NCBI GenBank assembly: GCA_038127535.1
Contig: JAYPHU010000004.1
Span: 79,490-143,489 of the forward strand
DNA: 64,000 nt
Direction of reading: 5' to 3'
DNA from: JAYPHU01 sp038127535
Lineage (GTDB): Bacteria > Pseudomonadota > Alphaproteobacteria > Rhodospirillales > UBA2165
Of this stretch, positions 55,105 through 63,393 are shown one piece after another. Below the pieces are notes generated by a model that ran no database searches, had not been told where the DNA came from, and saw only the letters and a list, made by a program, of their open reading frames with translations. Every line of letters begins with the position of its first letter. The stretch's first letter is position 1. Made by a program: the position numbers and the translations under genes.

Positions 55105-55656
55105 ATGAAAGCCATTGATGACGCCGACCGCGCCCGCCTGATGGGCAAGGAAGTGAACTTCTACGCCGACGCCCTGAAAGCCTCGGAGGAGTTCCGCGCC
55201 GACTACGCGACCCGGCTCCGGGTAATCAAAAGCGAAGAGATGCCGTGGGAAAATTCCCCCGACGGGCTGATCAAGCACATCATCAACGAACGCATGGACA
55301 CCGCTGAGCATTGCGTCGACGCCTATATGCAGTTCCTCAAACCCAACGAGGCCTCCGGCAAACACCGCCACCTCAGCGAAGAGCTGGTCTTTGTCCTGGA
55401 AGGCGAAGGCTATGACCTGCACTGGGACGTGAAGTTCGAGTGCCTGGAAACCTTTGAATGGGAATGGGACGAGGAACCCAAACGATATGACTGGAAGAGC
55501 GGCGATTTTGTCTACATCCCGCCCTACTGCGCCCATCAGCATTTCGCCAAGGACAGCGACTGCCGCTTCATCTGCATCACCAGCCGCATCGTCAAAGCCA
55601 TGGGTTTTGACTGGCACGACCAGTTGGAAAACGCCGCGAGCTATCAGGCGGACTGA
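55105..55656 (+). CDS. Cupin-domain protein
   Basis: 183 residues. Cupin motif 1 SGKHRHLSEELVFVLEGEGY, motif 2 PPYCAHQHFAKDSDCRFI. GGGGAGG 7 bases before ATG. The gene pair 54473/55105 and the cyclodeaminase homologue behind form a small plus-strand operon. Less like ring-cleaving bicupins, more like one-barrel cupins. Confidence 0.83.
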   Translation: MKAIDDADRARLMGKEVNFYADALKASEEFRADYATRLRVIKSEEMPWENSPDGLIKHIINERMDTAEHCVDAYMQFLKPNEASGKHRHLSEELVFVLEGEGYDLHWDVKFECLETFEWEWDEEPKRYDWKSGDFVYIPPYCAHQHFAKDSDCRFICITSRIVKAMGFDWHDQLENAASYQAD

Positions 55657-55668
55657 GGTTAGGGTGCG

Positions 55669-56742
55669 ATGACGATCCTCCTCTCCAATGAAGAGATCGC
55701 CGAAATTCTCACCATGCCGGAAACCATCGCGGTTCTGGAAGAAGCCTATGTGGAACTGGCCGAAGGCCGGGGCGTTACCCGCCGGCGATCCGACATCCTG
55801 ACCCCGATCGTGCGGGAGGACGCCACCTACAGCCTAAAGTCCATGGACGGGGTCATCCCCAAGCTCGGCGTCGGCGCGGTCCGCATCAATTCCGACATTG
55901 TCACCTGGCCGGAGGTAGAGGGCAGCAAACGCCGGAAGAAAATCCCCGCCGCGCCGAACCAGCGCTATACCGGCCTGGTCCTGCTGTTCAGCTCCATCAC
56001 CGGAGAGCCGCTGGCGATTTTCCCCGACGGCGTGGTCCAGCGCATGCGGGTCGGCGCCACGTCGGGCCTGGGCGCGAAGTATATGGCCAGGCAAGACGCC
56101 GCGACCGTCGGCATTCTGGGCTCCGGCTGGCAGGCGGGCACGCAACTGACAGCCGTCACCGCCGTCCGCAAGATCAAAACCATCAAATGCTTCAGCCCCA
56201 ACCGACAAAACCGGGAACGGTTCTGCCGCGACATGTCAAAACAGTTGGGCGTCGAAGTGGTGCCTGTAACCTCGCCTAAGGAGGTGTTCGCCGGCGTGGA
56301 TATCGCCATGTGCGCCACCAGCAGCATCGAACACGTGTTCTTCGAGGAATTCATGGAGCCCGGCATGCATGTAAGCTCGATCAAAATGCCGGAGGTCGAC
56401 CAAGGCGTTCTGGAAGCCGCCGACAAGGTCGGGGTCCATTGGCATTTCGGCACGCCGGAAATTGTCGTGCCGGAAAATCATGAAGCCGTGGAAAAGCAAC
56501 AGGGCGCGGGCTTCAAGGTGGAGGAAGGCTTTGATTTCTCCAAAGCGGTCAACCTGCCGGCCATGATCAACGGCGATGTTGCGGGCCGGGACAGCGACGA
56601 CGAGGTGACCTGCTTTTTGAACAATCTCGGGCTCGGCTATCAGTTCGCCGCCGTCGGCTCACTGGTCTACAAGAAGGCGAAGGAGCTAAAGGTCGGCAAC
56701 GACCTTCCCACCGATTGGTTCACCGAGGACGTGCATCCTTAA
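55669..56742 (+). CDS. Ornithine cyclodeaminase/mu-crystallin family protein (second copy)
   Basis: 357 residues. NAD motif VGILGSGWQAGTQLTAVTA, VRINSDIVTWPEVEG, and CATSSIEHVFFEEFMEPGMH with the C-terminal half. Family as at 40908-41909, but the sequences differ strongly, so it is an older paralogue. Adjacent to two cupins upstream and convergent with the beta-hydroxyacid dehydrogenases. Imine reduction or deamination of a pathway intermediate is possible. Confidence 0.9.
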   Translation: MTILLSNEEIAEILTMPETIAVLEEAYVELAEGRGVTRRRSDILTPIVREDATYSLKSMDGVIPKLGVGAVRINSDIVTWPEVEGSKRRKKIPAAPNQRYTGLVLLFSSITGEPLAIFPDGVVQRMRVGATSGLGAKYMARQDAATVGILGSGWQAGTQLTAVTAVRKIKTIKCFSPNRQNRERFCRDMSKQLGVEVVPVTSPKEVFAGVDIAMCATSSIEHVFFEEFMEPGMHVSSIKMPEVDQGVLEAADKVGVHWHFGTPEIVVPENHEAVEKQQGAGFKVEEGFDFSKAVNLPAMINGDVAGRDSDDEVTCFLNNLGLGYQFAAVGSLVYKKAKELKVGNDLPTDWFTEDVHP

Positions 56743-56749
56743 GTTAACG

Positions 56750-56875
56750 TGGGTACGCGGATCACGCTCCTCCGGAGCGGTCCGCGCATGACTAGATTTG
56801 TTGAGTTGGTCAAAATTTATTTAGTCATTCACGGGCCGCCCGCGGACTTGATCCGCGTGGCGTGACCCGTGGACC
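56750..56875. repeat. Dispersed palindromic repeat, copy 3 (convergent gap)
   Basis: GGGTACGCGGATC...GGTCCGCGCATGAC followed by TCATTCACGGG, the hairpin CGCGGA-CTTGA-TCCGCG and GTGACCCGTGG. Shares GGGTACGCGGA and the CACGGG/CCCGTGG frame with copies 1 and 2. Between convergent genes. Confidence 0.6.
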
Positions 56876-56888
56876 CATCTTAAAAAAA

Positions 56889-57707
56889 CTACCCCTTCAA
56901 CAGTTTCGCCACCGCGTCCATCGACAAGCCATCCGCCAGGTCCGCCATCAGCGCCGACATGGGCATGGCCGTGCCGGTCTGATCCCGGATCACCATGGCG
57001 TTCTTCATGTCCTTCACCGGCCAGGCGGGATTGATCAGCGGCAGCCGCCGGAGCGCCCAACTGTCGCCCGAACAGTCATACATGGCTTTGCGCATGGTCT
57101 CCGCATCCAGGCCCAGGTCCTTGGACATGGACAGAACTTCCATCGTGGTCTGCATGTTGCACCAGAGCAGGATGTTGTTGACGGTCTTGGCCACCTGTCC
57201 GGCGCCCAAGGGGCCCAGATGGTGGATCACCTCACCGAAGGTCTCCAGCACCGGCCGGGCCTTGGCCAGCACCTCGGCCTCTCCGCCCACCAGGAGCGCG
57301 AGGGTCCCGTCATCCGCCGCTTCCGGCCCGCGGGTCGAGGGGCAATCCAGAAAATCGACGCCGTCGGGTGCGGCGGCGGCAATCTCGGTCACCGTTTCCG
57401 GCATCAGCGACGAACACAGCACAACGATTGTGCCCGGTGTCGCCCCGCCAAATGCACCGGCATCGCCTAGGCACGCCGCCCGCACATCGTCGTCCGACGG
57501 CACGATGACAATCATCACGTCGCTGGCCGCCGCCACAGCCGCTGCCGACTCCATCGTTTCCACCCCGGCGTCAGCCGCAGCCGACATCGGTCCCTCGCTG
57601 ATATCGAAGCCGACAACCTTGTAGCCCGCGTTCAGGCAGTGCTTGGCCTTGGCCAGGCCCATCCGGCCCAGACCGGCAAAGCCGACCGTTTTAATCTCAT
57701 CCGTCAT
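56889..57707 (-). CDS. Beta-hydroxyacid dehydrogenase (HIBADH/6PGDH family)
   Basis: 272 residues. NAD-binding GFAGLGRMGLAKAKHCLNAG, LDCPSTRGPEAADDGTLALL and catalytic Lys in GAGQVAKTVNNILLW. Typical length. Reduces tartronate/3-hydroxyisobutyrate-like acids with NAD(P). Directly downstream of a sister gene (1-base gap). Likely works on an aldehyde or keto acid product of ring cleavage. Confidence 0.91.
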   Translation of the reverse strand: MTDEIKTVGFAGLGRMGLAKAKHCLNAGYKVVGFDISEGPMSAAADAGVETMESAAAVAAASDVMIVIVPSDDDVRAACLGDAGAFGGATPGTIVVLCSSLMPETVTEIAAAAPDGVDFLDCPSTRGPEAADDGTLALLVGGEAEVLAKARPVLETFGEVIHHLGPLGAGQVAKTVNNILLWCNMQTTMEVLSMSKDLGLDAETMRKAMYDCSGDSWALRRLPLINPAWPVKDMKNAMVIRDQTGTAMPMSALMADLADGLSMDAVAKLLKG

Positions 57708-57708
57708 C

Positions 57709-58566
57709 TTACTCTCCTACCCGTTTGACGCTGCCGCCGGTCACCGTGCGGCCGATATAGGTCGCCTCCGGCCCGTACAGCAAATCCTGGATGTCCTGAT
57801 GGGTGATCAGCTTTACGAGCTGATCCACCTGACCGAACAATGGCATAGTGACGCCGCTTTTTTGCGCCACGTCCATGACGATATCCATGTCCTTTTCCTG
57901 CCAGGTGAGCCAAGTGTCGTCCCAGGTTTCCAGCGTACCGTTGGTGCCGGGACACTGCAGCAACACCTCCCGCAGTTTCTGAGCGTCCATGCCGTGTCGT
58001 TTGGCCAGCAGCAGCGCCTCGAAGTTGGACACACAATTGGCCCAGTGCAGCATGTTGTTGACCGCCTTCGCCAACTGGCCGTGGCCGATCTCGCCGACCC
58101 GTAAAACCCCCCGGCTGAACGCCATCATGGCCGGCGTGATAAACTCGATATCCGCCTCATCGCCGCCGCAGAGACACAGCAGTGTGCCATCGCGCGCGCC
58201 ACCGCTGCCGAACACCACCGGCGAGTCTACCAGCCGCACTTTCGTCCCTTCGACGATCTTGGCGGCTTCGGCGATGGCTTCCGGATGCACCGTGGAAGAA
58301 ACGACCACCACGATCTCGTGGCCGGCATTGGCGACCTCAGTCACTACCTCGATCATCTGCTCATCGGTGGCGACGGCGACAATCGCCATCTCAGCCTTCT
58401 CGGCCATGTCGGCCAAGTTTGCAGCGGCTCTCGCGCCGCCACCCGTGGCGTCTTCGACCTTTTCCCAGTCCACGTCATAGACATAGACCTCGTCCTCGCC
58501 CCTTTTGAGCAGATGGCCCACCATGGCGGCGCCCATGACGCCCAATCCGATCATCCCGACTTTCAT
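57709..58566 (-). CDS. Beta-hydroxyacid dehydrogenase (HIBADH/6PGDH family), sister gene
   Basis: 285 residues. GMIGLGVMGAAMVGHLLKRG, VDSPVVFGSGGARDGTLLCL and catalytic Lys in GHGQLAKAVNNMLHW. Tandem with 56889-57707 but diverged. Divergent from the TTT binding protein; a MarR-type palindrome lies in the shared promoter region (58644-58659). Confidence 0.91.
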   Translation of the reverse strand: MKVGMIGLGVMGAAMVGHLLKRGEDEVYVYDVDWEKVEDATGGGARAAANLADMAEKAEMAIVAVATDEQMIEVVTEVANAGHEIVVVVSSTVHPEAIAEAAKIVEGTKVRLVDSPVVFGSGGARDGTLLCLCGGDEADIEFITPAMMAFSRGVLRVGEIGHGQLAKAVNNMLHWANCVSNFEALLLAKRHGMDAQKLREVLLQCPGTNGTLETWDDTWLTWQEKDMDIVMDVAQKSGVTMPLFGQVDQLVKLITHQDIQDLLYGPEATYIGRTVTGGSVKRVGE

Positions 58567-58643
58567 TTCTTCCTCCCTAGGCTACGCGTGCCGGGCAAAT
58601 TTGCCCTCGCAATTGTTTCTCACTTTATGCCATACTTTGAAAT

Positions 58644-58659
58644 ACATAGAATTCTAAGT
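58644..58659. promoter_or_regulatory. Putative MarR-type operator between divergent dehydrogenase and binding-protein genes
   Basis: ACATAGAATTCTAAGT, with perfect core TAGAATTCTA; shares GAATTCTAAGT with the site before tctC (35684). Confidence 0.48.
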
Positions 58660-58735
58660 GGTTTGACGCCAAAAAGATCAAGCACTTAAACTTGGTTCTA
58701 TATGTCGAACGGCATTTCACAGGGAGGAAAATGTC

Positions 58736-60019
58736 ATGAAAGCTCTCACCAAGCTGAGCATCGCCGGCGTTGCCGGTCTCGCGGCGGGGCTTGTCGCCGC
58801 CGGTCCCGTGGCCGCCCAGTCGGTCGCGGATTTCTACAAAGACAAAACCATCACCATGTGGGTCGGCTATAGCGCCGGCGGCGGGTACGACACTTATGCC
58901 CGGACGGTCGCGCGGCACATGACCAAGCACATTCCGGGCAATCCGAAGATCGTGGTAAAGAACAAGCCGGGCGCGGGCAGCATGCTTGTCGCCAACGAGC
59001 TTTATAACACCCTGCCCAAGGACGGCACGGCCATGGGCGTGGTCGGCCGCGGCATGCCCATGGAGCCGTTGCTCGGCAACCAGGCCGCCAAGTTTGACGC
59101 CAGCAAATATACCTGGCTCGGCAGCGCCAATAACGAGGTCAGCGTCTGCGTCTCCATGAAAGGCATCGGCATCGACTCCGTCGCCGACATGAAGAAAAAG
59201 CAAATGACCGTCGGCGGCACCGGCCCCGGCGCGGACACGGACACGTTCCCGAAAGTGCTGAACAACGTCATCGGCACCAAGCTGAAACTGGTCACCGGCT
59301 ATCCCGGCGGCACGGATGTCAACTTCGCCATGGAACGCGGCGAGTTGGGCGGCCGCTGCGGTTATTCCTGGACCAGCCTGAAATCCCGCAAGGCCGACTG
59401 GCTGAAGGAAAAGAAAGTCACCGTGCTGCTGCAGATGTCCACGGAAAAGCACCCCGACATTCCGGATGTGCCGTTCATCATGGATCTGGCCAGTAACAAG
59501 GAAGAACGGGACATCCTGTCCTTTGTCTTCGCCCGCCAGGCTTGGGGCCGGCCGTTCATGGCGCCTCCGGGCATCCCGGCGGACCGCGCCAAGGCTTTGC
59601 AGACCGCGTTCATGGCGACCATGAAGGACCCGGCGTTTGTGTCTGATGCGACCAAGCAAAAGCTGGAAGTCACCCCGATCAGCGGTGCGCAGATTGAGAA
59701 AATGATCGCCGAGCTCTATGCCACGCCGAAGGCTTTGGTTGAGAAAGCCAAGATCGCCACCGACAGCGACGAAAAGACCGAAATCGCCAAAGCGGTGATT
59801 CCGATCGAAACGGTCAAAGGCAAGATCACCAAGCTGCGCAACGGCAATCGCCGGGTGTCCTATGCCGGTGAAGGCAAAAAGGGCAACCTGTCGGTCAGCG
59901 GCAGCAAGACCAAAGTCATGGTCGGCGGCAAGAAAGCCAAACGGAAGGCCCTGAAAGAGGGCATGAGCTGCTCCTTCACCTTCCAGGGCTCCGCTGCAAA
60001 AGAAATCAACTGCAGCTAA
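58736..60019 (+). CDS. TTT-type solute-binding protein (TctC/Bug family) with C-terminal extension
   Basis: 427 residues versus about 320 usual. Signal peptide MKALTKLSIAGVAGLAAGLV (cut after AAQ). Bug-family body: TMWVGYSAGGGYDTYARTVA, KIVVKNKPGAGSMLVANELY, TWLGSANNEVSV. Residues about 345-427 form an extra basic segment (VKGKITKLRNGNRRVSYAG, KKGNLSVSGSKTKVMVGGKK) ending with two Cys (GMSCSFTF, EINCS), probably disulfide-linked. GGAGG upstream. Ligand unknown; serves the fused permease downstream. Confidence 0.88.
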   Translation: MKALTKLSIAGVAGLAAGLVAAGPVAAQSVADFYKDKTITMWVGYSAGGGYDTYARTVARHMTKHIPGNPKIVVKNKPGAGSMLVANELYNTLPKDGTAMGVVGRGMPMEPLLGNQAAKFDASKYTWLGSANNEVSVCVSMKGIGIDSVADMKKKQMTVGGTGPGADTDTFPKVLNNVIGTKLKLVTGYPGGTDVNFAMERGELGGRCGYSWTSLKSRKADWLKEKKVTVLLQMSTEKHPDIPDVPFIMDLASNKEERDILSFVFARQAWGRPFMAPPGIPADRAKALQTAFMATMKDPAFVSDATKQKLEVTPISGAQIEKMIAELYATPKALVEKAKIATDSDEKTEIAKAVIPIETVKGKITKLRNGNRRVSYAGEGKKGNLSVSGSKTKVMVGGKKAKRKALKEGMSCSFTFQGSAAKEINCS

Positions 60020-60036
60020 GCCTGTACGTGAATTGA

Positions 60037-60078
60037 GGGAGACGGGTCGCCAACTGATCCGTCTCCCCTTTTTCTTTT
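60037..60078 (+). terminator. Rho-independent-type terminator between binding protein and fused TctAB
   Basis: GGGAGACGG-gtcgccaactgat-CCGTCTCCC followed by CTTTTTTCTTTT-like T-run. Perfect 9-bp stem, T-rich tail. Confidence 0.78.
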
Positions 60079-60114
60079 AGCCTGAATTTCCCATGCCTCT
60101 AGTCTGGAAGACTC

Positions 60115-62175
60115 ATGGAATTTGAAATGCTCGCCATGGCCGGCCAGGCCATTGTCACCATGGCGGATCCGTCCCGGCTGATGTTCCTCGCCCTGGGCGT
60201 GATCATCGGGTTGGGACTGGGCGTGATTCCGGGCCTGGGCGGCATCGTCGGCATGGCGCTGCTGCTGCCGTTCACCTTCAACATCGACCCCTACTCGGCG
60301 TTTGCCCTGCTACTCGGCATGGGCTCGGTGACCACCACATCGGATACCATTCCCGCAGTTCTATTCGGGGTGCCGGGCACCACCGGCTCGGCGGCCACCA
60401 TTTTGGACGGCCATCCGCTGGCCAAGCAGGGCCAGGCCGGGCGGGCCTTCGGCGCGGCCTACACGGCATCTCTCATCGGCGGGGTGTTCGGCGCCGCGCT
60501 GCTGGCCGTCAGCATTCCGATCCTGCGGCCGGTCCTGTTACAAGTCGGCTCCCCTGAACTTCTCGCGTTCTCCGTTTTCGGCCTCTGCATGGTCGCCGCG
60601 CTGAGCGTCGGCAGCCCCATGCGCGGCCTTGCCGTCGCCGGCATCGGCGTGCTGTTCGCCATGGTCGGCGCCGATCCGCAGACCGCCACACAGCGCTGGT
60701 CCTTCGGCTCGCTCTATCTTTGGGACGGGCTGTCCCTGATCCCCCTCACCCTGGGCATCTTTGCCCTGCCGGAACTGGCCGACATGGCGATTGAGCGGCG
60801 CAGCATCGCCGGCGATTCCAAAGTGGATTCCCGCTCCGGCCAATGGCAGGGCGTCAAGGACACGTTCAAGCACTGGTGGCTGGTCATCCGGGTGGCCTGG
60901 CTGGGCGCCGGCCTGGGCGCGGTGCCCGGCATCGGCGCCGCCGTCATCGACTGGATCGCCTATGGCCACGCCGCCCGCACGGAAAAAGGCGCGGAGGAAA
61001 CCTTCGGCAAGGGCGACATCCGGGGCGTCCTGGCCTCCGAAGGCTCCAACAACGCTAAGGAAGGTGGCGCCTTGGTCCCGACCATCGCCTTCGGCGTACC
61101 GGGCTCGGCCTCCATGGCGATCCTGCTGGGCGCGTTCCTGATTCATGGCTTGCAGCCCGGCCCCGACATGCTGTCCAAGAACCTGGATGTCACTTACGCG
61201 ATTATCTGGAGCGTGGCGCTCGCCAATATCCTGGGCGCAGGCATCTGCTTCGCCTTTTCCAACCAGTTCGCCAAGGTCGCCCTGATCCGCCAGCCGGTGA
61301 TCATGCCGCTGATCCTGGTGGTGATCATGATCGGCGCGTTCCAGGCGACCCGGAATTGGGGCGATCTGATCGCGGTGTTGCTGTTCGGGCTCTTGGGCTG
61401 GGTGATGAAGCGGCTCGGCTGGCCGCGCCCGCCGCTCATTCTGGGCTTCGTGCTGGGCGGCATCGTCGAGCGCTATCTGTTTATTTCCTACAACCGCTAT
61501 GCCTGGGACTGGCTGTCGCACCCGGTCGTGCTGATCCTGTTCGCCTTGGCGATCCTGGGTTTCGTCCGGCCATTGGTCCGCGAATATAAAGAAGCCGGCG
61601 GACTCGGCGGGCTGGCGTCAGGCTATACCATGTGTGCGCGGATCGACTGGAACACTGCCTTCTACGGCATCTTTATTTTCGGCATTTATCTTTTAACGCT
61701 CTTGTCCCTGTTCTGGCGGTTTGATGCGCAACTGGTGCCCCTCGTGGTTGGCGTCTTCACCATGTCGATCCTGCTGTTGAGCTTCCTCAACCACACGTTC
61801 CGGATACCGGGAGTCGGAGTAAAACACACGGACGCCGGCGGACGGGTGCGGGCGCGGCTGCGCCTCGACCTGAGCGCCGACAACAGTTCCACCGAGAAAC
61901 AGGTGATCGCCAAGCGGGCAACCGGCTTCCTGGTCTGGCTCGGCGTGTTCCTAGGCCTGATCGCCGTCATCGGCATGCTGCCGACGATCTTTGTCTTCGT
62001 GATCGCCTACATGTGGGTTGAGGGACGGGAGCCGTGGAAACTGTTGATCCCGGTGTCCACCGCGCTGACCATATTCTGTTTCATTCTGTTCGATCAGGTC
62101 TTGTCCCTGCCCTGGCCGGACACGTTGCTGGGCTGGTGGTTCCCGGAACTCAAGACCATCATCCCGTCGATCTAG
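60115..62175 (+). CDS. Tripartite tricarboxylate transporter permease, TctA-TctB fusion
   Basis: 686 residues. TctA part (about 1-500): LGLGVIPGLGGIVGMALLLP, PAVLFGVPGTTGSAATILDG, GAVPGIGAAVIDWIAYGHA and ALVPTIAFGVPGSASMAILL. C-terminal about 505-686 has further helices resembling TctB (TAFYGIFIFGIYLLTLLSLF; VGVFTMSILLLSFL; FLVWLGVFLGLIAVIGMLP). Compare the separate tctB and tctA at 32568-34589. Membrane protein, carboxylate import. Confidence 0.9.
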   Translation: MEFEMLAMAGQAIVTMADPSRLMFLALGVIIGLGLGVIPGLGGIVGMALLLPFTFNIDPYSAFALLLGMGSVTTTSDTIPAVLFGVPGTTGSAATILDGHPLAKQGQAGRAFGAAYTASLIGGVFGAALLAVSIPILRPVLLQVGSPELLAFSVFGLCMVAALSVGSPMRGLAVAGIGVLFAMVGADPQTATQRWSFGSLYLWDGLSLIPLTLGIFALPELADMAIERRSIAGDSKVDSRSGQWQGVKDTFKHWWLVIRVAWLGAGLGAVPGIGAAVIDWIAYGHAARTEKGAEETFGKGDIRGVLASEGSNNAKEGGALVPTIAFGVPGSASMAILLGAFLIHGLQPGPDMLSKNLDVTYAIIWSVALANILGAGICFAFSNQFAKVALIRQPVIMPLILVVIMIGAFQATRNWGDLIAVLLFGLLGWVMKRLGWPRPPLILGFVLGGIVERYLFISYNRYAWDWLSHPVVLILFALAILGFVRPLVREYKEAGGLGGLASGYTMCARIDWNTAFYGIFIFGIYLLTLLSLFWRFDAQLVPLVVGVFTMSILLLSFLNHTFRIPGVGVKHTDAGGRVRARLRLDLSADNSSTEKQVIAKRATGFLVWLGVFLGLIAVIGMLPTIFVFVIAYMWVEGREPWKLLIPVSTALTIFCFILFDQVLSLPWPDTLLGWWFPELKTIIPSI

Positions 62176-62223
62176 GGGCACATTGAGAAGTGGTTTTCAA
62201 TCAGGGGACAGACTTTATACTGG

Positions 62224-62237
62224 TTAGAAATCTAAGT
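62224..62237. promoter_or_regulatory. Putative operator upstream of the bicupin pair
   Basis: TTAGAAATCTAAGT, perfect palindrome TTAGA-AA-TCTAA, 40-53 bases before the bicupin start. Same type as at 41947 and 50377. A nearby GGGGACAGACTTTATACTGG stretch may be an unrelated remnant. Confidence 0.45.
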
Positions 62238-62276
62238 AATTTTGATGCAACACCAGCAGGGGAATAGTGGCGAACC

Positions 62277-63380
62277 ATGTCGAAAGCTGACGAAGCACGG
62301 TTTCTGTATGATCCGTATCAGGAGTGGGTAAAGGGCGAAGGCGTGCCCGTGGTCGAGGACTTTGGCATCGACCTGATCAAGGTGGAAACCAAGCCCTGGG
62401 CCCGGTTCGACACCAACGGCGCCATCGCGCATCTGAAGGGCCGGGGTGACTTTATCTCGATCTTCATCATCGATATTCCGCCGGGCGGAAAATCTTCACC
62501 GCAGCAGCATGTCTTTGAAGAAGTGATCTACGTCCTCGAAGGCCATGGCAGCACCACTGTCGAAACCCATGACGGCCGTAAGCACAGTTTCGAATGGGGG
62601 CCGCAGAGCCTATTCGCCCTGCCCCTGAACGCCAAGTATCAGCACTTCAACGGCAGCGGCCGGGAACCGGCGCGCCTGTCGTCGACCAACAGCCTCTGCG
62701 TCATGCAGAACCTGTTCCACAACGACACCTTCATCTTCGACAACCCGTATCGCTTCCCCGAACGGGAAGGCACGGAGACGGCCTTCTCCGGCGAGGGGGA
62801 GTTCATCCCGAAACGCCCGGGCCGGCATATGTGGGAGACCAACTTCGTCCCCGATCTGTCAAGCTTCAAGCTGCGCAAATGGTCGAAGCGGGGCGCCGGC
62901 GGCTCTAACATGATGTTCGTCCTGGCCGACGGCTCTATGCACGCCCACATGTCGGAGATGCCGGTCGGCACCTACAAGAAAGCCCACCGACACGGTGCCG
63001 ACTTCCATGTCTTCTGCGTCACCGGCACCGGCTATTCGCTTCTGTGGTACGAGGAAGAAGACGATTACGTCCGGGTCGACTGGCAGCACGGTGTGGTTTT
63101 CGCCCCGCCGGACGGCATGTATCACCAGCACTTCAATTCCAGCGCCGATCCGGCCCGTTATCTGGCTATCGCCTTCGGCGGGCTGCGCTATCCCATGACC
63201 GAGGCCAAGCGCCGGGTATTCATGGGCATGGACGTCAATGTCCGCGACGGCGGCGCGCAGATCGAATACGAGGATCAGGACCCGCGCATCCACAAAATCT
63301 ATCTGGACGAGCTGGCCAGGCATGGAGGCGCGTCCAAGATGGGCGAGTTCATCGACGAAGCGCCGTTCGTGAAGGCGTAA
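62277..63380 (+). CDS. Bicupin protein (gentisate-dioxygenase-like), tandem copy 1
   Basis: 367 residues. N-cupin: SPQQHVFEEVIYVLEGHGST and ALPLNAKYQHFNGSGR; C-cupin: KKAHRHGADFHVFCVTGTGY and MYHQHFNSSADPARYLAIA; tail FMGMDVNVRDGGAQIEYED and HGGASKMGEFIDEAP. Same tail type as 31308-32546. Followed 13 bases later by an obvious tandem copy. Probably metal-dependent; role in ring cleavage or isomerisation inferred. Confidence 0.86.
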   Translation: MSKADEARFLYDPYQEWVKGEGVPVVEDFGIDLIKVETKPWARFDTNGAIAHLKGRGDFISIFIIDIPPGGKSSPQQHVFEEVIYVLEGHGSTTVETHDGRKHSFEWGPQSLFALPLNAKYQHFNGSGREPARLSSTNSLCVMQNLFHNDTFIFDNPYRFPEREGTETAFSGEGEFIPKRPGRHMWETNFVPDLSSFKLRKWSKRGAGGSNMMFVLADGSMHAHMSEMPVGTYKKAHRHGADFHVFCVTGTGYSLLWYEEEDDYVRVDWQHGVVFAPPDGMYHQHFNSSADPARYLAIAFGGLRYPMTEAKRRVFMGMDVNVRDGGAQIEYEDQDPRIHKIYLDELARHGGASKMGEFIDEAPFVKA

Positions 63381-63393
63381 GGGAGAGACGATC

